Notes under the pieces: generated by a model
Told to the model about the DNA's origin: nothing
The model's database searches: none
What the model saw: the letters and a program-made list of their open reading frames with translations, nothing else
Translations under genes and position numbers: made by a program
Part shown: piece after piece, positions 9,364 to 20,829 of the stretch
Layout: the number at the start of each line of letters is the position of its first letter
Numbering within the stretch: the stretch's first letter is position 1
Assembly (NCBI GenBank): GCA_020650975.1
Contig: JAIPMN010019537.1
Span: 1 to 25,906 of the forward strand
Reading direction: 5' to 3'
Origin: Apostichopus californicus
Taxonomy: Eukaryota; Echinodermata; Holothuroidea; Aspidochirotida; Stichopodidae
DNA length: 25,906 nt

Positions 9364-12050
9364 TATAGTGTTCATCTTAGAGAGATGTAAGACTAACAAC
9401 GTTATAACAGCAGAGCTGATGAAACCACAAGATATTCCTTTCAACGACAACGAAAATGGGCCAAATACCTATGACACATTAACACAGATTTTTCCTCCCT
9501 TGCTGATAAAACCAGAACAGCGGTGGTTTATTATTGTTACTCGTTGATAAATTCACCTTTTCCATTTTGCGCAAAATGTATTATTTCATTAAACGGCACG
9601 AAATTTCACTCCATTAAATATTCTAGTGAATCTGCTTGGAGTGATTACAAAGAGCCAGCAGGGGCAATGATTTTAGACACATTCTCAATGAGCATATTTA
9701 ACGTAACATTGCTAATTACGACCATGGCAGCAAGGTTACTTTTTATCTAATCTTTAAGATGGAAGTTATCGTGTTTATCATAGTTTTATACGCTGGCGGC
9801 ATCATTGTTGAAGTTTTACTTCTACAGACAGCAAGAACCCACTTACTTGTGAACGTATACGCGGTAAACCGCATATGAAATTACTGAACGTTTTACTATT
9901 GGAGTTATCAAGCTTACAATGTATTCAGATGTTCACTTGTATTTGACCTGAATCTTTGACTTCTGCATGAAACAATAGGATTCTAACTTAATGGGATCAA
10001 CAAAGTAACCAAGTTTATGAATTCCACTAGACAGACATTTCTTTGGGAGTCATATACTTTGGAACTACATACCAATAAGGGTGATGTTCAGCCAAGCATT
10101 ACTTTTGAATTTATCGTGTTTACAACGCGTTTAGGTTAAGCTTCACTTAACATCAAATGACCTTCAACCTCCGTCAATTTTACACGGTTAATTTCCTGAA
10201 TTACAAAAGGGGGTCTATATCGCCTACCAAACATAAAGCACAATAAAGGTGCATCTATTGAGTTACAGTGTTAACAAACATCTGTCATCATGACTGTCTA
10301 TCAATTTATAATGATGGAACATCCCAAAGATTTAACTAATCAAACCACCGCAAATCATCTTTCAAAGTTTAAGAATTACAAATCATAGCGCTTCCGAGTC
10401 CCTGCGAGCTATTCAAATATCATATAATATCATACATGTTACAAATACAAGCGAGATGGAGAAGAAGCTCATGTAGAGTTTGTAAGTCTGGTGACATACG
10501 CAACTCTTACTGACAGCCAGTAGTCTGTCCCTCTTAACTACGTATGGATTAGTTTAGCGATGTAAATAAAACAAATCAACTTAGATGTTTACGCATCTAC
10601 GTAGGTGGAGTAGCTATCTCGATATTCTCAAAGACAATGTGCTCGAGTGTGTCTATGAAACTAATGCTATATTGGTGAGTCATTCTTGCAAGATTGACAC
10701 TGAGATTGATCTGTTTAGCCTAAATGATCTTCAGGAGAAGTAGATCATTTTCAGTGTTTCGATTTATCATTTTTACCAAATACTCTGGTAAAGTGAAATA
10801 TTGCAAAATCGGTTGCCGGAAGTAATTGTATGAATGAACACTTTGTTGAAGTCTCAAAGTTGTCAAGAAATAACTAACTGAATTATATCTTAGTATTAAC
10901 CATGTAGTGATTATATCGAATTGTTTACTAGTGATCTTATATTACCAAGGTATATTGACCACCGTCTACTGTTTACTCAAACGAGGACATGGTTCTTTGA
11001 AACATTGAACTCGATTTAAATATGCCACTGAACAATACAGACTCGAGCAAGTTGATGTCTTTCCGAGTTTTGTAAGGACGCCCTCTATTATCAGTGTTGC
11101 AACCGTGGTAACTTTTCAGTCATATTATTGATGCTATGCATTACACTGGATCTTCATGAGAATAATCAACTTTTTTGCTTCATTTATTATATGCTTACTA
11201 AAAAGTCAACTGTTTCGATGAAACATTGGCAAATTTTACATATTTGTGAAAATTTCCAAATAAATAGCCGCGATTACCATTCAATGGCATATTAAAGTAT
11301 TAAATGTTTGAAATTTCGAGATTAAACATCTTCAAAGATCCTATTATAAAAGGTGTTAAAATGGTCAAGAAAATACGTGCTCGCATTTCTGTAAACAGTC
11401 ATGTATGGTAATGTCAATTTACAAATTTAACAACGAAAGAATGCTTCCCTTCTTAGTTCCCGCTGGTCCATTGGGGTCCCATATGTGTATGGTGCCCCAG
11501 GAACTCATGAGATGTCGGACAACTGTGAAAATGTGAAAGTAAATCACGAACGATAATTATGCAAAAGATGGCCTAATTCAAGTATCAGTGGTTTGGAAGC
11601 AAAGTTTAAGCTACTTTATTTTTGCAACAAAACTATATTAGGTTGAAAATGAAAATTAAGCTCATTCCTCGGCCTTTTTTTAAAAGAAAATACGATTAGC
11701 CTAGAATTTGTTGGGATAAAGAAGCTTACCAAATTGCATGATCGGGGTAAAGAGTAAACATGGACTTCCTTAAAAATATCATGGGTCTTTAGTTCGTGCG
11801 GCTGATTCGTACATGGGCAGAAGCAAATGTATGATCCTTGCACTCAGAACTTAACTTGATCCGACTGAAACGTATTTATTCCATTTTTACTAGGTTCGTG
11901 CGAAAGAATAAAAAAGAAGCTTAGGTTGTGATAAATGTATTCAAAAGAAGCTGATTAAGTAATTAGGCACGTAAGTGGGCATAGTAAGTTAGGCATTTCA
12001 CGCTCTCACATTTAGGAGCATCCAGCCGTGCTGTTTGCAGTTTGTGACTA
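9364..12050. other. Long gene-free stretch
   Basis: About 2.7 kb of AT-rich sequence. The few open frames (9523-9750 plus, 11616-11843 minus) are short and unrecognised. One hairpin is visible: AAATGATCT (10722-10730) and AGATCATTT (10742-10750), 9-bp perfect arms with an 11-base loop. No RNA gene, TIR pair or tandem array was seen. Confidence 0.5.
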
Positions 12051-12053
12051 GAG

Positions 12054-12124
12054 TCACGTGACACAACTTTGACACCACAGTATACGACAGTAGAACATAT
12101 AGAACTGATCGTCCAATGACGTCA
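12054..12124 (+). promoter_or_regulatory. Promoter-like cluster: E-box, CCAAT, CRE
   Basis: TCACGTGA, a palindromic E-box of the USF/MITF type, at 12054-12061. CCAAT at 12113-12117 overlaps a perfect palindromic CRE, TGACGTCA, at 12117-12124. Downstream, a pyrimidine tract ending TTCTTTGCAG at 12150 is acceptor-like, CCAAT recurs at 12509-12513, and AAG/GTACGT near 12523 is donor-like. Open frames at 12116-12388 and 12334-12573 match nothing I know. A promoter or 5' exon of an unknown gene is possible; all of it is motif-based. Confidence 0.3.
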
Positions 12125-12605
12125 TTCTCCCCTTTTTTGTTCTTTGCAGTAGAACAAACCAATATTGTGGAGGTTGTGAAGCGTGACTTCCAAGGTCATG
12201 TCTATCTCACTTCGTTATTCAGTAGAACACGAACTTCCTCAAACTGTAGCTGGCGACTGAGTACAAATAACACCTTAATGCGAAAAAGTAACTATTTCGT
12301 CAGACATTTTCTGTTGAACCACAAATATTATCGTTGCATACGCGACGTATGCTGGCTGGCCAGTGCAAAACTTCACAAGAATATTTAACTACAGCAGTAT
12401 CGATGCTTGAAGTTGAAGGTTTAGTTGTACTAATAACACCATGTTTGCTAACTTCGATGTTTCGCCAAGATTCCTTTTCACGGTTTTGTTGGCTTGCAAT
12501 AGGCTGCAACCAATCAAAACCCAAGGTACGTTATTCTGGATTTACGCTGGAGAAAAAGTACAAAGTTTGTTGATGTGAGCCAGTCACAAACGTACGGGTA
12601 TCAAG

Positions 12606-12780
12606 AACAGATCTAGGCATAGTCCTATAGCTAGGTTAGGCTATGTAGGTTACAGTCATAGAGCAGAATATGAGTCTTATATTCTGCCCTATGGCTACAG
12701 TAGGCCGGTTGTGTGGTACATTACCTTTGGTAGCCTAACGTCAATATTAGAAAAAGCTAAGGCCTCTATAGGTCTTCGAT
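12606..12780. repeat. Imperfect foldback (MITE-like) sequence
   Basis: The core hairpin pairs TCATAGAGCAGAATATGAG (12656-12674) with CTTATATTCTGCCCTATGG (12676-12694), with few mismatches and almost no loop. Outer arms also match: GTTAGGCTA near 12634 with TAGCCTAAC near 12732, and CCTATAG near 12624 with CTATAGG near 12767. Nested inverted arms over about 170 bp suggest a degraded foldback or MITE. No clear target duplication was seen. Confidence 0.5.
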
Positions 12781-13429
12781 AAAACATTGTGCTGTATTAT
12801 ACAGTTCAGATAAAATATATAGAAAGTCTTGTTCAGTACTTCATTCAATGCTAGTCACTTATCCAAGTTCATAGCATATACTAGGACTACGTAACTTTTA
12901 ACTTTAGTTGGGGTACGTCTACTAGTACTAGTGTTGTGCTGATATCGCCAAATCATGCATTAATACATAATATATCCAAATTATAATCGACTGTAGTAAT
13001 AGTTATTATCGTTTGCAAAAACTCACAAACAGTATGTGAGTTTGTATGATTGTATGATTGTGTTATACATTAAACTCATCAAATGGATCGAGTCACAAAT
13101 TTCTTAGCAAAATTGTTAAAAGATGACATCGTGCAATGAATAAAGCTGATTTCATGTTGGAAACACATAAGCGTATCCTGGCTTAGAACTTTGTTTACCC
13201 CTTGACTTCACCAGTCTAACCAAATCGAAAAGATTTTCTTCAAATTTTTAGTTTCCATAGAAAATTATATCCTACCATTAGCCGGCTATACTACACTTAA
13301 GCCTAGCCAAAATTAGCAAGAGCTTCGCGTTTGAAATATTTTGTAAAACAACTGGCAATAAATTGTGATACCCAAAGTTAATCCTCAAAGTACAATATGG
13401 TATATCCCTTAATGCAAATATGATTTGAC
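12781..13429. other. Gene-free stretch before Gypsy relic
   Basis: AT-rich, with a short TGTATGATTGTATGATTGTG direct repeat near 13045. On the minus strand this is where the integrase core and LTR of the adjacent Gypsy element would be, but I cannot recognise either, so the relic appears truncated or too decayed. Confidence 0.45.
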
Positions 13430-15425
13430 ACTTTAACTTCAACTGCGTTAGAACTAGTACCGTAAAATCTATATCCAGTATGTCTAGGGGTCCCTTTGTG
13501 CTTAGAGTTCCAGAGGTAGAGTGAGTAGTCTTACCTGTCTTTGCGAACGAACATCGTTCACAGTTAGCACAGTAGTCAATTATGTCGGCATCCATCGTCA
13601 GCCAATAGCAACGTAGTTGCGCAAGGTCTAAAGTCTTATTGGGTTATTGATTCCCAGCGCTGTCAGGCGATGTTTCTAAAACAGTGTCCGTTAATTACAT
13701 TGGTAAACAGAGCTGTCTTATCTCCTTACCCTGTATCATTACACAACGATAAAGCAATCCATCAATTTCCTTGACCCGTTCCCATTGTTTAAGTACCTTC
13801 CCAGCTGTTTTTTGCTCTTCTCTTATATCTGCTAAACTTGGCTCCCTGCCCGACTCCCAATAATACCAGCGTCGACTCGAGACAGGATCCAGCTTTTGCA
13901 GTATAAGCATATATCAGCCTAACTAATTGAGGGCAAAGTAGTTATAGACTGGGGTTCAGTTATTTGAGACCTTGTTTGTACTTCCAATAACCAGGATGCT
14001 CCCACAATTTCCACCACAGCAATCTTGATTTTGGGAGGGAGATGCATTGGGAGGGATCTCCGATTACAGGACCATCAACCCAATATTTTTCAAACCTGGC
14101 TGACCTCGGCTCTACACCATGACTCTCCTTCCTACTCAGTGCATCACCGTTACCATTCTTAAGACCTGACTGAAATTTAACCTTGAAATTAAACTCGGCT
14201 AGATCTACTACCAATCTATCTTCTACTGCACCTAACTTTAATGAACTAGTTAGGTAGCTCAGGGGGCTATTATCGGAGAACACAGTGAACTCTGTACCCA
14301 ACAGTAAATCCCTAAACTTCACAGAGATTGCCCAATGCAATCCAAGTAGTTCTAGCTTCATACTGCTATAATTGCATACGCAATTACCCTCAGCCCATCC
14401 TCTTGTTCTTGGGATAGAACTGCCCCAATCCCCAGGAGACAGTGGCGGAGCTAGGGGTATTGGTCAAGGGGGGCGAGGATGGTCTATAGGGGCGCTTTCC
14501 ACACTATCTAAGCGGAGCGCCACCACAGGTTGGCCCTGAGAGTACAGACATTTTTTGTGAGTAAAGATACTTCCTAGATCGCCGGAAATGACCCTTTCCT
14601 GGCTAATTTGCAGATAAACGAAGAATAAATACCTCTGTCAGAAATGTGACAAATGTCAATAGGTAGATGAGAGCGCAATAAAAAAGGAAATAATCGCGAA
14701 TAAGTAAAAAGTGGTAAAAAGCTGAAAAGGGCGTCAGCAGTCCATTTGAGTCCGTCAGGGGGGGATTCCGCCCTCCCTGACTGTATGGACGCTCCGCCAC
14801 TGCCAGGAGACTTGTGTCAACCTCTAGTATAAAATGTTTCCTAAATTCAGGATAGCCAAGAACAGGTGCTGAAACTAGCCTTTGCTTTAGATCGCGAAAG
14901 GCGACTTTGTGCTTCTCCTCCCATGCCCGCAACAGTTGGTTAGTTGCTGACTTACCAGAATTTTTTGCATGGAGGGGTTTTGCAACAAACCTGGAACAAA
15001 CCTCCGATAATACCTTGCCAACCCTAAAAATCCTCTCAACTCCCTCTGCGTCTTAGGTGTAAATCATTTGTGTACTGCCCTAGTCTTTTCAGGGTCCTGA
15101 GCAATCCCATTTAGCACCCACCACATGACCAAGATAGCGCACCTCATTCAGGTTTGACATTTAGCTTGTACTTAACGGGTACATCATCCTTTGTGATAAT
15201 TTGGTGAGACACACTAGCTGTCACAGAAACCGATGTCATTGTCCCCTATACTTAATACGTCTATAAACCGTTCTAAACGTGATTGCACCTGCTGTTGTTC
15301 ATGCAGGGAAATGTTCCCTACATCTATTCTATTAAGCAATTCTGATGGCAGGTCCTTGCCATCAGAAGGAATTTGTTCAATCATGACCTCTGTTTCAGTG
15401 ACAGAGGCTATTTTTACCTGGGGTT
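13430..15425 (-). pseudogene. Ty3/Gypsy pol relic (RT end, RNase H, integrase finger)
   Basis: Read on the minus strand from 15425 downward. Pre-RT spacer (LERFIDVLSIGDNDIG, then VSHQIITKDDVPV) to about 15178. Then a jump straight to the RT thumb region (VRYLGHVV at about 15121-15142, ELRGFLGLARYYR), so the RT core with its catalytic YADD box is deleted. Next, LKQRLVSAPVLGYPEF (about 14880) and FILEVDTS, where a hAT-type MITE interrupts the gene; GAVLSQEQEDG follows on the far side. After a small deletion comes RNase H (KLELLGLHWAI, DNSPLSYL, NGDALSRKE, 14100-14360), a linker (13695-13910), and the integrase zinc finger with RCYW...MDADIIDYCANCERC (13540-13615), its His ligand changed to Asn. 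It ends near IDFTVL at about 13450. Frameshifts, stops, two deletions and one insertion make it dead. No LTRs found. Confidence 0.9.
14440..14802. mobile_element. 363-bp hAT-type MITE inserted in the Gypsy relic
   Basis: CAGTGGCGGAGC at 14440-14451 is the reverse complement of 14791-14802, and CCAGGAGA occurs directly on both sides (14432-14439 and 14803-14810): a perfect 8-bp target duplication, diagnostic for hAT. The Gypsy reading frame ends at one flank and resumes in phase at the other when the insertion and one duplication copy are discounted, an independent proof of the borders. Too short to encode a transposase. An interior block (CTATCTAAGCG.AGCGC ... TAGAT.GCCGGAAA) also occurs in the 5884-6919 element, so the two belong to related families. 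Confidence 0.93.
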
Positions 15426-16399
15426 AAGCTATGCATGAGTCAGACTCACTATGGGAGTTCTATGCCGCTGATATTGCGAATATCGGCTGATACCAATATC
15501 GCAAATGATTATCGCTGCAACACTGGGGTCTAACACACAACTGTAGTTCATGAACTTGTTTTTCCATGAAGCCTGGCCCTGTGCTACACACAGTACTGTA
15601 GGCCTAGGGTGACCAGATGTAGGCATTAGACAAGAAAGTATATCCGGCAACTCAGAGACATGTCTACCAGCCAACATTACCTCTCTGCAGGTGCATGAAT
15701 GTCCTGCATTTCTCATAAAAAGATTGTCAGCAATGTCAGTTTGATATTTGCAGAATATTCTCTGGACATTTTTAAAACTCTACATATGTGTACTTTGGGC
15801 CTACTGGTCTTTGATATGAATGTGAAGCTTACTGCATATGGATATATTGGTATGCATAACACTGTGCAAACTTACTTACGTCTTCCTCACTGTGTAAAAG
15901 TGTCCAGTTGCCTACACATAGCGCCTTCTCTGTCTGTTAATTTCTGCCAACCTGAATTAATGATCCTAGAAAGATAAAACCTTTTGAACAGTTTTAAGTA
16001 ATTCACTTATCATCTCTAGCTGGAAAGAAGCTGTGGGAAATACATTCCACTCAGTAATCGATCAAGTGTTGAGTTACAAATTAGGTGTTAAGTAAGTATA
16101 TTGTGCAGCCAATAAGTTGATGTTGATAGCAGAAAACAACACACTAGGCAGTAAACTTGTGCACTTCTAACATTCACGTCATGATTTTGAAGCAAATTTT
16201 ATAATAAGTTTGCTTATAAGGAATCTACACATACTGTAAACTGTAGTAAGGGAGAACATAATACATCACATGCAATGTGAATATTTTTATAAATATCTTG
16301 ATCCATATACTGAGAAGGTTTCTGCAGAAATGTGCTAATGGGGACATATGCTCCACCCTCACCAGTTTGAATGGCTACAGTACCATTCCGTAGTAACCT
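15426..16399. other. Gene-free stretch between Gypsy relic and Harbinger-like relic
   Basis: No domain recognised in the open frames at 15429-15716 (minus) or 15699-15977 (plus). An imperfect inverted repeat sits near 15474-15508 (TTGCGAATATCGG with CCAATATCGCAA), of the kind seen in small MITE ends. Confidence 0.45.
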
Positions 16400-16830
16400 T
16401 AGTGCATGAACATGATCACAACATTTACGCGGCTAAACTGAAGGGAATTCTAAAGGATTGCAATCAGCACATTCTTCATTCATAAACTGCACATTAGCTA
16501 ATACACAAATGAAACCACTATACCTGCGTACCCGATATCATGTGCTGCACCAAGCAATTACAACCATGCTTGGTATGTACACACTCTTACAACAAAAAAA
16601 CAAATATTGTGTGTTAAGGGTTCCCATTCTCCACAGGGCAATGGCTGCTCTCTTCTCTACCAAGATAGAATGGCGAAACTTTGTTATGCTACGTCCCATG
16701 TTCTTCACACATATATCACACTGTGGGTGAGTGGTTTGACAATGTATGAATGTGAGATGTATTTTTATTTGATCCATTATGTTAATGACATTTATATTTT
16801 CTTTCTGTGATCCACTTCCATACATGATTT
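16400..16830 (-). pseudogene. Harbinger/HARBI1-like transposase relic, copy 1
   Basis: On the minus strand (16825-16538) the frame gives GRSITKFRHSILVEKR, then AAIALWRMGT. This resembles the FR..I..EKRVAIALWRL.T motif at the start of the PIF/Harbinger (HARBI1) transposase domain. The downstream YRTI..LFGV region is unreadable and a stop follows. At DNA level 16455-16640 matches 20880-21066 (copy 2) and 16625-16746 matches 25631-25750 (copy 3), so it is one repeat family rather than a host gene. The DDE catalytic residues are not visible. The minisatellite starts 11 bases to the right. Confidence 0.5.
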
Positions 16831-16840
16831 TGATAGTGAT

Positions 16841-19800
16841 ATGCTGTTATAAGCCACTGTATGATGTCTTTGCTTAATGCTGTTATAAGCTACTGTACAG
16901 TATGATGTCTTTGCTAAATGCTGTTATAAGCTATTGTATGATGTCTTTGCTTAATGTTGTTATAAAATAATGTATGATGTCTTTGCTTAATGCTGTGAAT
17001 TAGCTACTGTAAGTTGTCTTTGCTTAATGCTGTTATAAGCTACTGTATGATGTCTTTGCTTAATGCTGTTATAAGCTAATGTATGATGTCTTTGCTTAAT
17101 GCTGTTATGAGCTACTGTATGGTGTCTTTGCATAATGCTGTTATATGCTAATGTATGATGTCTTTGCTTAATGCTGTTATAAGCTAATGTACTGTATGAT
17201 GTCTTTGCTGTTATATGCTACTAGCTGTTTGATGTCTTTGCTTAATGCTGTTATAAGCTACTGTATGATGTCTTTGCTTAATGCTGTTGTAAGCTATTGT
17301 ATGAAGTCTTTGCCTAATGCTGTTATAAGCTACTGTATGATGTCTTTGCTTAATGCTGTTATAAGCTACTGTACAGTATGATGTCTTTGCTAAATGCTGT
17401 TATAAGCTATTGTATGATGTCTTTGCTTAATGTTGTTATAAAATAATGTATGATGTCTTTGCTTAATGCTGTTATAAGCTACTGTATGATGTCTTTGCTT
17501 AATGCTGTTATAAGCTAATGTATGATGTCTTTGCTTAATGATGTTATAAGCTAGTGTATGAATACTTTGCCTAATGCTGTTATAAGCTACTGTATGATGT
17601 CTTTGCTTAATGCTGTTATAAGCTACTGTACAGTATGATGTCTTTGCTAAATGCTGTTATATGCTATTGTATGATGTCTTTGCTTAATGCTGTTATAAAA
17701 TAATGTATGATGTCTTTGCTTAATGCTGTTAATTAGCTACTGTAAGTTGTCTTTGCTTAATGCTGTTATAAGCTACTGTATGATGTCTTTGCTTAATGCT
17801 GTTATAAGCTAATGTATGATGTCTTTGCTTAATGCTGTTATGAGCTACTGTATGGTGTCTTTGCATAATGCTGTTATATGCTAATGTATAATGTCTTTGC
17901 TTAATGCTGTTATAAGCTATAGTACTGTATGATGTCTTTGCTTAATGCTGTTATATGCTACTGTTTGATGTCTTTGCTTAATGCTGTTATAAGCTACTGT
18001 ACAGTATGATGTCTTTGCTAAATGCTGTTATAAGCTATTGTATGATGTCTTTGCTTAATGTTGTTATAAAATATTGTATGATGTCTTTGCTTAATGCTGT
18101 TAATTAGCTACTGTAAGTTGTCTTTGCTTAATGCTGTTATAAGCTACTGTATGATGTCTTTGCTTAATGCTGTTATAAGCTACTGTATGATGTCTTTGCT
18201 TAATGCTGTTATAAGTTACTGTACAGTATAATGTCTTTGCTAAATGCTGCTTTAAGCTATTGTATGATGTCTTTGCTTAATGTTGTTATAAAATAATGTA
18301 TGATGTCTTTGCTTAATGCTGTTAATTAGCTACTGTAAGTTGTCTTTGCTTAAGTTAATGCTGTTATAAGCTACTGTATGATGTCTTTGCTTAATGCTGT
18401 TATAAGCTAATGTATGATGTCTTTGCTTAATGCTGTTATGAGCTACTGTATGGTGTCTTTGCCTAATGCTGTTATAAGCTACTGTTTGATGTCTTTGCTT
18501 AATGCTGTTATAAGCTAGTGTATGAAGTCTTTGCCTAATGCTGTTATAAGCTACTGTATGATGTCTTTGCTTAATGCTGTTATAAGCTACTGTACAGTAT
18601 GATGTCTTTGCTAAATGCTGCTTTAAGCTATTGTATGATGTCTTTGCTTAATGTTGTTATAAAATAATGTATGATGTCTTTGCTTAATGCTGTTAATTAG
18701 CTACTGTAAGTTGTCTTTGCTTAATGCTTTTAATTAGCTACTGTAAGTTGTCTTTGCTTAATGCTGTTATAAGCTACTGTATGATGTCTTTGCTTAATGC
18801 TGTTATAAGCTAATGTACAGTATGATGTCTTTGCTTAATGCTGTTATGAGCTACTGTATGGTGTCTTTGCCTAATGCTGTTATAAGCTACTGTTTGATGT
18901 CTTTGCTTAATGCTGTTATAAGCTACTGTATGATGTCTTTGCTTAATGCTGTTATAAGCTACTGTATGATGTCTTTGCTTAATGCTGTTATATGCTACTG
19001 TATAATGTCTTTGCTTAATGCTGTTATAAGCTAATGTATGATGTCTTTGCTTAATGCTGTTATAAGCTACTGTACAGTATGATGTCTTTGCTAAATGCTG
19101 CTTTAAGCTATTGTATGATGTCTTTGCTTAATGTTGTTATAAAATAATGTATGATGTCTTTGCTTAATGCTGTTAATTAGCTACTGTAAGTTGTCTTTGC
19201 TTAATGCTGTTAATTAGCTACTGTAAGTTGTCTTTGCTTAATGCTGTTATAAGCTACTGTGTGATGTCTTTGCTTAATGCTGTTATAAGCTACTGTTTGA
19301 TGTCTTTGCTTAATGCTGTTATGAGCTACTGTATGGTGTCTTTGCCTAATGCTGTTATAAGCTACTGTTTGATGTCTTTGCTTAATGCTGTTAAAAGCTA
19401 CTGTATGATGTCTTTGCTTAATGCTGTTATAAGCTACTGTATGATGTCTTTGCTTAATGCTGTTATATGCTACTGTATAATGTCTTTGCTTAATGCTGTT
19501 ATAAGCTAATGTATGATGTCTTTGCTTAATGCTGTTATAAGCTACTGTTTGATGTCTTTGCTTAATGCTGTTATAAGCTACTGTATGATGTCTTTGCTTA
19601 ATGCTATTATAAGTTACTGTATGATGTCTTTGCTTAATGCTGGTATAAGCTACTGTATGATGTCTTTGCCTAATGCTGTTATAAGCTACTGTTTGATGTC
19701 TTTGCTTAATGCTGTTATAAGAGCTGTATGATGTCTTTGCTTAATTCTGTTATAAGCTACTGTGTGATTTCTTTGCTTAATGCTGTTAAAAGCTACTGTA

Positions 19801-19858
19801 TGATGTCTTTGCTTAATGCTGTTGTAAGCTACTGTATGTTGTCTTTGCTTAATGCTGA
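16841..19858. repeat. 36-bp minisatellite array, about 80 copies
   Basis: The consensus unit starts TGCTGTTATAAGC and ends ATGTCTTTGCTTAA, 36 bp. Recurrent variants include a 5-base insertion giving TGTACAGTATG (41 bp), a TTAATTAGC variant that is 1 base longer, a TTATAAAATAATG variant, a TGCTTTAAGC variant and a TGAGC/TATGGTG pair. They appear in a repeated order, so there is higher-order structure. Because the unit is 12 codons long, open frames reading SYCMMSLLNAVI repeats occur at 17187-17381 and 18813-19731. Variants with odd lengths or TAG/TAA codons break them, and no gene signals accompany them, so translation is not supported. Confidence 0.97.
18541..19500. repeat. Recent 475-480 bp higher-order duplication inside the array
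   Basis: 18541-18780 and 19021-19260 are almost identical at an offset of exactly 480; 18601-18720 equals 19081-19200 base for base. After one unit that differs by the 5-base insertion the match continues at an offset of about 475 to near 19500. An offset of 476 also separates the TACAGTATG variants at 16898 and 17374. This indicates unequal exchange in blocks of about 13 units. Confidence 0.9.
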
Positions 19859-20829
19859 ATGTTCCTGAATTTTTGTATATTTTGCAAATTATGACTGATT
19901 AAAATTAAGGTGTTCAGCCACCCTTAGTGTGCTGGTATTCTGACACAAAACATATATTTGTCTTCACATTTTCGTGATGACGAACCTAATACTTCTATTG
20001 TTGTTAGTGTAGTGAAGCCTATAACCAACTCGGCAGTTGCATGCTTTGTCGGCAAACCTGTTTGTACCAAATTCCAGATAATCGTGTATTGTGATTTGAT
20101 TTTGTGCATATAAATTCTAAAGGTGTCTTTTGTCATTACCTGATGGATTTTAATAGCACAAACTCGGAATAAAGTGCTTACAAAAGTTCAGACAGGGATT
20201 TCCATATGTTTGTTAGTGCTAGTAGTCTACTTGGTCTGCAAGTACTATACTTGACTGTTTAGGGATTGCCTGAGCATAACCAAGGATATGGATGTTCAAC
20301 AAACTTTCTAAATTGGTTTAGAAATGAATATTTAACTCAACATGTTTATGAATGAGCTATTAAAACACAATATGTACTGCATAAGCTCTACTCATTCCCC
20401 TGTGATAAATGGTAATATTAGAATTTAACTCCCTGTATGTTTACAAATGGAGGGAATGCTCTGTGAGGTTTGTGAACAACCTCCGTACAGAGTCAATTGA
20501 TTTTACTGCATGAATTCCTTCGCATACAGTTAACTAATTGGAGAAGTCCCATTGATTTAATGACACGTGTGAAAGCAAAAGGATTGTCTAAGAGCAATGT
20601 TCTTGCAAAGGACGAATCAAACAAACTCCCCAAGATTGTTGGGTTACTCTATAGTGTAATTAGGTGTATTACATGGAATGTACAGCACTGTACGATGACC
20701 GGGGCATCAACGGCCAAACATAAAGGGCATGACAGCAACTGTTGACGTTGGCCGGGTGTAGTTTTCAGGGCCACCGCGGCAAACACGGAGGGCTGTCAGT
20801 GTCGTCAGTTATGTCAAGCCCTGCAGTTC
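19859..20829. other. Gene-free stretch right of the minisatellite
   Basis: Open frames at 19924-20136 (minus) and 20497-20745 (plus) show no known domain. A locally GC-rich patch at 20740-20800 stands out against AT-rich surroundings and may be a fragment of the Harbinger-like element that follows, but I cannot read a protein in it. Confidence 0.45.

Noticed and set aside
16841-19858. CRISPR-like array
   Set aside because: Units are contiguous 36-bp tandem repeats with no unique spacers, in an animal genome.
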